Positions 20,641-30,887 of a stretch of 64,000 bases of DNA are shown here, piece by piece. The notes under the pieces are model-generated. The model was not told where the DNA came from and searched no databases. It saw nothing but the letters and a program-made list of their open reading frames with translations. The DNA comes from Galeopsis tetrahit (lineage: Eukaryota; Streptophyta; Magnoliopsida; Lamiales; Lamiaceae). Every line of letters begins with the position of its first letter. Position 1 is the stretch's first letter. The DNA is taken from NCBI GenBank assembly GCA_963675135.1, contig OY776121.1:70262265-70326264 (forward strand). The letters run 5' to 3'. The position numbers and the translations under genes are program-made.

Positions 20641-22343
20641 CATCTCCTTCAGTTCTTCCTATTCAGAATGCTCATCCTATGCAAACCAGGGCCAAATCTG
20701 GTATTCACAAACCTAGAGCTCTTATCTCCACCACAATTGTTCCTGAACCAACTTCTGTCACTGAGGCTAGCAAGAGTTCTGATTGGAAAAAGGCTATGCA
20801 ACTTGAGTATGATGCTTTGATTCAGAATGGTACTTGGACACTTATTCCCCCTTCATCAGATATTCACCCCATCACCACTAAGTGGCTCTTCAGAGTCAAG
20901 TACAACAAAGATGGTTCCATTGAGAGATACAAAGCTAGATTGGTTGCAAGAGGCTTTCAACAGCAGGCTAGTGTTGATTACTTTAGTACCTTCAGCCCAG
21001 TTATCAAACCAGTTACCCTTCGTATTGTGTTTACTCTAGCTGTCACAAAAGGATGGCCTATACAGCAAGTTGACATCAATAATGCTTTTCTCAAAGGGAT
21101 GCTACATGAAACTGTATACATTGCACAACCAGAAGGCTTTGTTCACCCTGAGCACCCCAACTATGTGTGCAAACTGAGAAAGGCTCTCTATGGCCTAAAG
21201 CAAGCTCCCAAGGCTTGGTATGACACTCTCAAGGAATTCTTGGTTCAGCAGGGCTTCATACACTCCACTTCTGACCATTGCTTGTTTCACAGAGTTAATC
21301 AAGGCAAAATGACCCTTTTGCTGGTCTATGTAGATGATATTCTGATCAGTGGTGATGATACAAATCTGGTGCAACAGCTTATCCATGCTCTACACACTCA
21401 ATTCTCCCTCAAACACTTGGGAGAGGTCAACTATTTCCTAGGCATTGAAGCCTATTCCACCCCATCTCTCATCAAGCTCACTCAGTCCAAATATGCAAAA
21501 GACATCATCTCCAAAGCTCACTTATCAGATTCAAAGCCTTGTCCTACTCCAATCTTCCCTTCATCCAAACTATCTCTCTCAGACAACCCTCCATTTGAGA
21601 ATCCCACCCTATACAGAAGCATCATTGGAGCTCTCCAATATCTTACCCTAACCAGACCAGACATAGCCTTTAGTGTCAATAAACTCTCTCAGTTTTTGCA
21701 AAATCCATCTCAAAATCACTGGAAAGCTTGTAAGAGAGTTCTTAGATATATCAAAGGCTCTTTAACTCATGGCATCTCTTTTTCTCCTATTTCTGATTTC
21801 AGGTTGCAAGGATTCGTGGATGCTGACTATGCTTCGAGCATTGATGACATAAGGAGCACCTCAGGTTTCTGCATTACTCTTGGACATAATCTTGTGTCTT
21901 GGAGCTCGCGCAAACAATCAGTTGTGGCTAGAAGCAGCACAGAAGCAGAATATAGGGCTCTTGCTACAACTGATCTCATTTGGATTGCTAGCCTTTGTAC
22001 AGAACTTCACATTCCAATCACTACTCCTAGCTTACTTTGGTGTGACAATCAAGGGGCAATCACCTTAGCATTCAGCCCAGCATTTCACTCTCGTACCAAA
22101 CACATTGAGGTGGATGTACATTTCATTCGAGAAAAAATGCAAAATGGAATGCTTGATGTTCGATTTATTGCATCTGAAGATCAACCGGCTGATCTTCTCA
22201 CCAAACCAGTGGCTAGAAGCAGCACAGAAGCAGAATATAGGGCTCTTGCTCTTGCTACAACTGATCTCATTTGGATTGCTAGCCTTTGTACAGAACTTCA
22301 CATTCCAATCACTACTCCCAGCTTACTTTGGTGTGACAATTAA
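20640..22343 (+). pseudogene. copia reverse transcriptase and RNase H, out of frame with gag
   Basis: This frame carries the linker HPMQTRAKSGIHKP, RT motifs (TKWLFRVKYNKDGS, IQQVDINNAFLKGML, RKALYGLKQAPKAWYDTL, catalytic YVDD in LLLVYVDDILISGDD) and RNase H (VDADYASSIDDIRST, SSTEAEYRALATTDLIW, HIEVDVHFIREKM). It is shifted relative to gag-integrase by a small indel between about 20,620 and 20,650. It ends at a TAA (22341-22343) inside a duplicated RNase H segment. Without the duplication the protein would end with the motif DLLTKPVA and a short tail near 22550. Confidence 0.88.
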
Positions 22344-22499
22344 GGGGCAATCACCTTAGCATTCAGCCCAGCATTTCACTCTCGTACCAAACACATTGAG
22401 GTGGATGTACATTTCATTCGAGAAAAAGTGCAAAATGGAATGCTTGATGTTCGATTTATTGCATCTGAAGATCAACCGACTGATCTTCTCACCAAACCA
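21924..22499 (+). repeat. tandem duplication within RNase H (285 + 291 bp)
   Basis: Copy 1 is 21924-22208 and copy 2 is 22209-22499. Both start GTGGCTAGAAGC, and the sequence after copy 2 also starts GTGGCT, a 6-base microhomology. Copy 2 has an extra 6-bp CTTGCT unit and at least four substitutions; one changes CAA to TAA. Confidence 0.92.
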
Positions 22500-22579
22500 G
22501 TGGCTCCAGCTCGTTTTACTCACCTCCTAAGCTGGTTCAAACTATCATAGGTTATCATGGCTTGGATTCTTCCGGGGCA

Positions 22580-22843
22580 TGTTGAAGAATAGCAACAGTG
22601 AGCATGCAAGCATGCAAAACCCTATGCGTGCTCAATTCTATATTTACACACACATGCATGCAATGCATATAATCACAGCTGTAGATACACACACACTTAT
22701 ATACATACAAAGTATACATATAGAAAGGTAGTTAGATTCCTAACAATAGTTTGTTAGATATAAGGCTCTAGAATGTGTAGCCTCTATATATAGTGTACTC
22801 CTCACACTTGTAAAATTTGAGTTGAATATACACATTTTAAACA
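22580..22843 (+). repeat. copia 3' LTR
   Basis: The LTR is preceded by a short purine tract (CCGGGGCA, 22572-22579) and matches 17416-17677 with four substitutions and one AC indel. The target duplication ATATA follows. Confidence 0.92.
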
Positions 22844-22848
22844 ATATA

Positions 22849-23220
22849 TATATAAATGAAAGTTTAAGAGTGAAAATAAAGAGGTATGTGTGAACTAGTA
22901 TTTCCTTTTTTAAAATGAAAATTATAAAAATGGAATTATAAAAAAGAAAACTGAAAAAAAAAAAGAAAAGAAAAGAAAAAGGGACAGACTAAGTAGTAAA
23001 TTACTATACTAATCAATAAATATTGTATGTATGATTTTCTTTTACTAATTAAAAAAAAATTAATTGTTTATGTATAAAATTAGTGAGGAGGAGTAATATT
23101 TTAGTAGATATTTAGATCGAGAATATTCTGTTTTTTCAACCTGTCTCTCATAATCAGATCATGTTACACAAATAAATTCAATTGTATTACTGCACGTAAT
23201 TATTGTTATTTTATTATATA
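22849..23220. other. AT-rich spacer
   Basis: No gene. Purine-rich tract AAAAAAAAAAGAAAAGAAAA near 22955-22979; nothing else recognised. Confidence 0.5.
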
Positions 23221-23444
23221 CTCCCTCCGATCCTTTTTAATTGTCGTTTTAGATTTTTTAGAATTAGTAATTTAATTGACATTTTGTAAATTTATCTCTA
23301 ATATACTTCTTTATTTTCTTAATTAGGTAATTACTCCGTAATTGATAAGAATAAGTCATCTATCATTTCCATAAAATCAGACATGCACCCAGTTAAATTA
23401 ACAGTTATTTATTTATTTATTTATTAAAGGCATATTAGGAAAAG

Positions 23445-26320
23445 AGTTTAACTAGGAATAGAGACAATCCTATAGACACAACTAGGAATAGAGACAAAAA
23501 ATTATAGTATTATGATTAAGGTCAAATTGATGTGGTAATATACAATTATGCCCCTTGATCTTAAAACAATATTAATTCATTAATATAATAAATTTCGAAT
23601 TTGAAATACTATTTTTCACGCATTTATTATTCAAATTGAAATTTAAATTATAATTGAAATTTAAAATCCATTTGTCCTTCAATTTCGAAACTTCCTTAAA
23701 ATGCAGAAATTGATTTAACCTAATTTACTTTCCTTTTCAAATTTGATTTAATTGATTCACACATTTAATCGCTCAATTAGGTTCATCCGGCGATTTGAGG
23801 GATATTGGTTCTCTAATCTTGGTTATCGTTGCCGAATCTCCGGTGTCATGTCAACGCCGCATCAGAATGCCTTCGCTCCGGCACTGGAGGCGGTGGATGA
23901 GGAGGCGGCGCTGTTGCACGTGTCGTTGTTGCCACAGTAGCATCAGTACCCGTTGCGCCTCCGCCGCACCTCCTCCAATACGGAGGCTTTGGTCGCCATT
24001 GTCGGTTCCAATGTCTGCCCCATCAAAAGCCTTGATTATGAATGAGTCTAATTGAGGTTTTATCATGTATTGCTCTGTTGTGTTGCTTTTTGGTATGAAT
24101 TGCGTTTGTTTTTGTGGATCATAGTTGATGGACTGTATATTTTGATTTATACTAGATTTCTTAATCTTGAATTGAATTTGTTGCTATATACTCTGGTTTG
24201 TTTTGTTTTGCGATGGATGCAGATTTAGTTTCTCGGGGACCGGGGAACTGAACTTTTGTCAAACACCGTCTTCTTCCTCAGACTACCGGTCGTTGACCTT
24301 CCGGCGTACCACTTCCAATTGTCGACCCTCCCCGGTCGAGGGCGCTGTCGATCTTCTTTCATGTGGGGTCCCCGAGAAGGTCAACGACCGACAGATCTGA
24401 TGTAAAAAAGAGGTAGACCTTTTTTCATGTTGGGTAGCATTTGTTCGAGTTGTTCTTTAGTTAATTCATCGGCAGATGAACACAGAGATCTGATGCAGAA
24501 AGGAGAAGGAATTAAAAGATTTTAAGGTATCTGGTCAACCATTCAAAAGATATGGAATCAGTGTCTATATTCCATAGAATTTCCGGACATTCGCAACAGA
24601 GACGGCTATGAAGATATGGAAACGTGGATATCAAAATAAACTTATATTTACACATGTGCATTGAATGTTTAGCATATATTTCAATATATGCAGTAACTAG
24701 ATATGTATTCATTAATTACTTATGTTAGGGCCAGATATAGTTAACTCAACCCATAATATAATGTTTTCTATGACATCGAATAAAATCATGGAATATCATA
24801 ATAATTAATCTCATATTAAAAGAATCCATACAATTATAAAAGTAATGTTAAAAGATTATAATTTATTAATATTATTAAATTTAAATATATCCACTACTTC
24901 CCACAATTATCTCACGTAATCCAAACCAACAATATATTTTTGACATTTTCAAACATACTGATATTCAATGGTAATTTTTTTCTATAAATAATATTATAAT
25001 TAAAATTTCTAAAAAATAGTTTATTTTGATATCCACATTTGCATAATATGTACACGTCAATATTATAATAATACTTTTTATATTTAACATCTATAACCAA
25101 ATGATTCACGTAATAATACTATGATTATCGTAGTAATCATAAATATAGAAAAAATGTTGTATTTTGCATTCCATACTGCACATATCTCAATGTGCATATA
25201 TGTTTGGCATATACGTGCGCATATATTCCTTAGAAAACGTTTCACGTTACTAAATTAATTACATCATATGTTTTTTTTTTTTTTTGTTGCTACGATTTTC
25301 CATCCAGATTGTTTAAGATTGTCTATTCGGGAATTTAATATTTCGAATGCAATTATGAACGCAATTATGATCGAGATTATGACCGATGGATATTTAGGAA
25401 AGTTTGAAATTTCGAACGCAATTATAACCGAGATTTCCGGGAATTTAATATTCCATCAGCTCCTCTTTTGAATTTCCTATTTTATCTTAATTGAATATGC
25501 AAATAATCCATACAATTATAAAAGTAATGTTAAAAGATTATAATTTATCAATCATAATTAATATTATTAAATTTAAATATGTCCACTACTCCCCACAATT
25601 ATCTCACGTAATCCAAACCAACAATATATTTTTGACATTTTCAAACATACTGATATTCAATGGTAATTTTTTTCTATAAATAATATTATAATTAAAATTT
25701 CTAAAATGAATAGTTTATTTTGATATCCACGTTTGCATAATATGTACACGTCATTATTATAATAATACTTTTTATATTTAACATCTATAACCAAATGATT
25801 CACGTAATAATACTATGATTATCGTAGTAATCATAAATATAGAAAAAAATGGTGTATTTTGCATTCCATACTGCACATATCTCAATGTGCATATTTGTTT
25901 GGCATATACGTGCGCATATATTCCTTAGAAAATGTTTCACGTTACTGAATTAATTACATCATATGTATTTTTATTTTTTTTTGCTACGATTTTCCATCCA
26001 AATTGTTTAAGATTGTCTATTCGGGAATTTAATATTTCGAACGCAATTATGAACACAATTATGACCGAGATTATGACTGATGGATATTTAGGAAAGTTTG
26101 AAATTTTGAACGCAATTATGACCGAGATTTCCGGGAATTTAATATTTCATCCGCTCCTGTTTTGAATTTCCTATTTTATCTTAATTGAATTTCGATTTTA
26201 TTTATAAAGGAGGTTAAAATTGTACTTTTATAAATTAAATTGTCCTTCTTCCTATCTTTTAAAATTTTTGTCTTTATTTCTAGTTTCTATAGGTGAAATG
26301 TCCTATATACTAATTTCCCC
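23445..26320. mobile_element. inverted-repeat DNA element with possible captured sequence (MULE-like?)
   Basis: The insertion interrupting the MITE has imperfect inverted ends. The left has CCTATAGACACAACTAGGAATAG then AGACAAAAAATT. The right, read in reverse, has CCTATAGAAACTAGAAATAAAGACAAAAATTTT. MITE sequence near both junctions reads TTAGGAAAA / TTAGAAAAT, a possible imperfect 8-9 bp target duplication. The interior includes a GC-rich stretch (23780-24400) unlike the surrounding AT-rich DNA, with a short frame from an ATG at 23848 to TAG at 23940 and intron-like junctions (GTATGAATT near 24092, TGGATGCAG ending at 24221). No transposase is present. I cannot name the captured sequence. Confidence 0.5.
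24823..26190. repeat. 681-bp tandem duplication
   Basis: The unit beginning AATCCATACAATTATAAAAG at 24823 repeats from 25504 and ends after GAATTTCCTATTTTATCTTAATTGAAT. Copies differ by scattered substitutions and small indels. AT-rich, no gene. Confidence 0.88.
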
Positions 26321-26440
26321 TTAGAAAATAATGTAGTTTATTTCTTAATATGTGTGTGGAGCTACATGAAATGTCCTATATACTAATTTCCCCTTAGAAA
26401 AATAATGTAGTTTATTTCTTAATATGTGTGTGGAGCTACA
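26294..26440. repeat. 73-bp tandem duplication at the MITE/insertion junction
   Basis: TGAAATGTCCTATATACTAA recurs at 26294 and 26367. Each unit includes the end of the inserted element and adjoining MITE sequence, so the duplication arose after the insertion. Confidence 0.85.
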
Positions 26441-26470
26441 AACGTCAATTAAAAAGAATGGGAGAGAGTA

Positions 26471-28916
26471 GTACATTACAAAATCTGCATGTTTGCATGT
26501 TTGATTATGTCGGAATGCGTTGCCCAAAAAATCCAAATCTACTGGAAATACTGAACGTAATTGTCGTATATATCTTTAATCTTTATCTTTAATTTAATTA
26601 GCTATATTACAAAAAAACATGTTCACACATCTTATTCGAGCACCTGCCTATATATCCAAGTATTAATTTAACATTTAATAATTCCAATTAATATATTTTT
26701 CTTTTAAACATCACCTGTTAAATATTCTAGCGATCGACGACCATGTTAATCTGCTGACTATGAATTAGAAAAATAATAAAGCATTTTTTTTTTCACAAAA
26801 TTGTAAACTATTTTCTCTTTATCTAAAAAATATAAAAATAAATGTTAAGAAAAAATGATAATAATGAAATTGTACATTCAAAGGCAACACGTGGTAGGTG
26901 AAATGAATTTATTAGTCAAGCTTGACATTCATTTCCAAACGTATAAAGCAAAGAAGTCACATTCATTTCTTTAATTCTATTTTCTTTATAATTTTGAGTG
27001 ACATGAAAATAATTTAATCGAATGGATAATTTAGTATTACGGACAGGGTTGGCCCTGACCGTGGTCTCACGAGCTTATGTCATGGACCCCAATAAATGGA
27101 TATATATTAACATTGTCAATTAACTAATCCAGTGCTTATTTTTATTTTATTTTGTAATTAAGTGCTTGGAATAGCATTCTAGATGATGGAAGGAATATAT
27201 ATATAACTCATGTGTAAATGAATTTCCTATGAAAGAAAGTAGAAAATAAAATTGTATGCTTATAAATGTAACAACATTTTCTTTGTTTGAATTGAGTTTT
27301 AGAATGAATTTATAGTTGAATTCTCGATTGTACCCTTTCTCGATTGTACCCTTTCTGAGGAAGTTCAACGCGCAAACAATTTAATAGATCAAAGTAGAGT
27401 TCTTTCAGCAAGATTGAACTTAGAAAGTGGAAGTTAGTCAAAGATCGATCTGATATCCATAAAATAATTTTTTTCATTTAAAGTTTAGACGTATACAAGT
27501 GTAAAATTTATTAATAGGAGTATATATTCAAAAACCAAAACTAACTTCCGAGGTACTCATCATCCCATTAGAATTATTTGGAAATTTTCAATAGCTAGGT
27601 TGAGTTTTTTTCATGTAACCTCGTGAATTCAGCATAAATTAATCCATATATTATGATAAAAGTGCAATAATTTATGAAAAAGTTGGGCAATGTAGGAAAA
27701 CAGATAATAGTTGTCATATCAAAATCACTTACTCCTATACATTTATAAGACGTACGTAGTACAAAAATCCAATTTAAGTACTCGTTAAAAGGGATTTATT
27801 TTTTAATTGGATGCTCATAGTTCACAAAAATTAAGACACAATTATCAGACAAATGTACGAGTTTTTTTAGAGGACTACGTGCACGTGTCGACTAGAAAAG
27901 GTACAAAATTGCAATTTATTTCAAATTTTAATTTTCATTTAGATATTTTCTACCGACATCTTATACCATACATACCATATTATAATACTATTCAATAATT
28001 GTCGCATTCAATTAGGGAGTGTGTAACCAGCTGTTTAAAACCGTGAGTAAATCGTAAACTAAAATATAATTTATTTATTTTTAAATTGTAAATTAAATTG
28101 TATTTATAAAATTGTTTGATTTAAAACTATAATATTTCGATCGATTTTGATCAAACTGTAATTTTACTCATTTTTTTTTTCATATACAATAATTAATAAA
28201 CATGTAAAACACAATTTTAATAGAAAAAAAATCTCAATAATATAAAATATAATTCGAATAGCGAAATGATATCACAAAGTTTAAAAACTAGTCATTAAAA
28301 TTGAACACTAAAAAACAACTAATTAACCACAAAAAAAAAAAAAAAGTTTTGTCTTCTTCAAGATTTTATATTCATTGCACTCCTAAATTGTCAAACTTCT
28401 CATACAACCAGAAATTTTGAGAGAGAACGAAGAAGAGAAAACGCTAAAGAAAAAACTAAGCACACAAAGGTGCAAGTCGTAAAACAGAAGAAAAACATGC
28501 TAGAGTTTCTGGTTCTGGGCTTGAAAGTTGGAATTGAATTATTGTGTATTTGTCTTATTAGTTGAAAAGTCATAAAAAACTTGCTTCTATATATAATATT
28601 ATTATTCTAATATTTGCGAATTTTAGTAATAATAATATTAAAATAAAATTATAAATAAAGTATATAATATGTAATATTTATTTATATAATATATATATAT
28701 ATAATATTAGTTCGATTTGGTTCGATTTTTCCAATTTTTCCATTAGTAAAAACCGTAAATAAAATTATACTAAAAAAATTAATTTTTAAAATCGTAAATC
28801 GAATCGTAAATAAAAAACTGAACCATATTTAATAGTTTGATTTGGTTCAATCGGTTCGATCGATTTGAACCATACTTTTCACACCCCTAGATATAATTTA
28901 TTAACCATTGTCGTTG
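26471..28916. other. AT-rich intergenic DNA, possible decayed hAT-like element
   Basis: No convincing gene. A tandem GATTGTACCCTTTCTC pair occurs near 27325-27357. From about 28011 to 28891 an AT-rich block begins TTAGGGAGTGTGTAA and ends ACTTTTCACACCCCTAG, with GGTTCGATTTGGTTCGATT-type repeats near its right side. The ends are loosely inverted but I find no clean target duplication. Confidence 0.35.
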
Positions 28917-29011
28917 TGTATGCAATCTTTTTTTTTTTTCGAAACAGTAAATGTATATCGCTCTAGTACTAGGGGTACTCAACCCGTATTGTTACAATTG
29001 TATTTACATCA

Positions 29012-30709
29012 TTTTTTTTTTTTTTTGAAAGGAAAATAACAGTTTTCATTAATTGGAGTGAGGCATAAGCCTTACATCGTTTTGAACCCAGGTATTACAG
29101 CATAATGGAACTTCTTCCAACCAAATAAATTCAGAGTTCACAGAAGTACAAAAATGAGCCAAATGGTGAGCTACATAGTTAGCTTCTCTCTTAACAGCTC
29201 CAAAATCAACTCTTCCAGCAAGCAGTGCAATCTCCCAAATATCTTCAATAATAAGCATAGCATATGGCTCAACCTGAATTTCCGAGACGAGGGCCTTTGC
29301 AAGAGATTCAGAGTCTGTTTCGAGGATGAAATTGTAGAAACCGCAATCGGTCGCATGGCGGATAGCAAACCGAATCGCCATTGCCTCAAGGACAGTGCTG
29401 CTCCCGGATGCCCAGCACCGTTTCGAACCCGACATCATCACGTCCCCCTGTTCATTTCTAATCACAAAACCAAACCCCGCTTGTCTGTTTCCAAAAGTAG
29501 CAGCATCAGTATTAATTTTGTACCTGTCATGGGGGGGGCTAATCCATTTTTTTGTTGGTTTGGGAGTAGCCTCAAGATGAGAGTTCATGGTGGCAGCCTG
29601 TTCGACATCCTGAAAAAGCCGAATGGATCGTTGTACAACATCTCTTGGGTCAGATCGGGTTCCTTCAAAGAGCAGAGAGTTTCTTGCCTTCCAGCGGTTC
29701 CAAGCTAGGATTGCAAAGAGAGAGCAACCATCAGTGGGAAGGAGGTCAAGCAGGTATGCACAGGTTTCCTTAAAAGAGAGGTTATGGTCACTGGGGGCTG
29801 CTCTAATCGGGCTAAGACCCCACATATGGACGGCATCAGGGCAGCGAAGAAGGATATGAGAGATCGACTCGCTCTCAAGGCCACACGTCGGGCATTCCGG
29901 CTCAACATTTATACCCCGTTTCTTGATATTTTCTTTTGTTGGGAGGGAATTCATACATGCTCTCCACATGAAGTGGCGAATTGACGGGGGGACACGGAGC
30001 AACCAAATTTTCTTCCAAAGCTTATTCGGAGAGCTCGGTGATGGGAGGTTTACACCACAAGTAGAGAATTTCTGAATCGCAAGGTAATAGGCCGATTTCA
30101 CCGAAAACTTTCCATTCTTTGTACATCTCCAAAAAGGGCGATCGGGGGGGAGTCGATCACTGAGGGGCATGCGGGAGATTTTGAGGGCATCCGACTCACA
30201 GAAACATTGTAGAACCTTATCCATGTCCCAGATTCGTCGCTCAACATCAATAAATTCTGAAACAGGAAGCACAGTAGACGGCCTGTGGGCTTGTGGGAGT
30301 GGTTTTGAGACTGTTTCGGTGCCCACCCACCTATCTTCAAAGCTATTGATCTGCTGGCCATTGCCTATCCTCCACGCTGTTCCTTCTTGGACAAGAGGGC
30401 GCGCTCTTAAGAGGCTTCTCCAAAGGTAACTTGGTTGGTAACCAACTGTGGCCTCGTTGATGTTGGATCGGGGAAAATATCGAGCTTTGAGAATTTTGTG
30501 GATAAGAGAGTGTGGGTTCCTAGAGATTCTCCAAAGCTGCTTTGCCACCATGGCCAAATTGAAGAAGAAAATCTCACGAAAACCAAGGCCACCATGTTCC
30601 TTTGACCTAGAAATTTTTTCCCAGCTATTCCAATGGATCTTTCGCTCTTCGTCTGTAGTACCCCAATAAAAACGAGCCATTGCCTTCTCAATGTCATCAT
30701 GGTACAACC
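29012..30709 (-). mobile_element. 5'-truncated LINE nested in the 3' UTR of another LINE
   Basis: A poly(A) tail (plus T run 29012-29026) ends the element, and the open frame reaches its truncated 5' end at about 30,709. Flanks TTGTATTTACATCA (28998-29011) and TTGCATTTAAATGA (30710-30723) match at 11 of 14 positions, consistent with a decayed target duplication. It belongs to a different LINE family from its host, judged by its distinct zf-RVT and the presence of a C-terminal RNase H. Confidence 0.7.
29049..30707 (-). pseudogene. LINE ORF2 C-terminus: zf-RVT and RNase H (RVT_3) domains
   Basis: A continuous frame of about 550 codons has no ATG at its 5' end because the element is truncated after the RT core. 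The N-terminal part has the post-RT motif IEKAMARFYWGTTDEERKIH and EHGGLGFREIFFFNLAM. The zinc-binding zf-RVT region has FSVKSAYYLAI, LRVPPSIRHFMWRACMNSLP and CPTCGLESESISHILLRCP. RNase H follows (KINTDAATFGNRQAGFGFVI, LEAMAIRFAIRHA, ILETDSESLAKAL, VKREANYVAHHLAHF). The stop is at 29049-29051. The intact frame shows little decay since insertion. The full-length protein nicks target DNA and primes reverse transcription; this fragment cannot. Confidence 0.85.
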
Positions 30710-30887
30710 TTGCATTTAAATGAAAGTTTCCAGATTTTACCTTCCACCCACCTAAGCAATATCACAGCAACACCACTCAAGCCATCCACGCCATCCACTG
30801 TAGTTTTATTCTACCCCCTTTCTCCTCCCCATTGCCCACCTGCATGTTTCCAATTTCTATTTCCAGGCATGTGTATAGGTCTACACA

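Larger units (their letters stand above)
17416..22843 (+). mobile_element. full-length Ty1/copia retrotransposon
   Basis: Two short LTRs (17416-17677 and 22580-22843) flank gag-pol, with a 5-bp target duplication ATATA (17411-17415 and 22844-22848). By eye the LTRs differ by four substitutions and one 2-bp indel over about 262 bp. Domain order gag-PR-INT-RT-RH identifies copia; the gag start style suggests the Ale/Retrofit group, an inference. The coding region has a frameshift before RT and a tandem duplication in RNase H. Confidence 0.92.
23221..26468. mobile_element. Stowaway MITE (copy B) split by a 2.9-kb insertion
   Basis: The left part, starting CTCCCTCCGATCC at 23221 after TA (23219-23220), matches copy A at 16879 up to about 23444. 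The right part resumes near 26321 and ends CAATTAAAAAGAATGGGAGAGAG at 26468, followed by TA. The inserted DNA is described separately. The right part also has a 73-bp tandem duplication. Confidence 0.8.

Noticed and set aside
23851..24066. minus-strand frame across the GC-rich block
   Set aside because: Cannot be tied to any protein. The block is reported as possible captured sequence without a function.
24233..24391. CTCGGGGACC/GGTCCCCGAG and GTCGTTGACCTT/AAGGTCAACGAC inverted pairs
   Set aside because: The pairs interlock rather than nest, so a simple hairpin or terminator is not supported. Kept only as part of the captured block.
28011..28891. possible hAT-like element
   Set aside because: Ends only loosely inverted and no clean 8-bp duplication; mentioned within the spacer but not called as an element.
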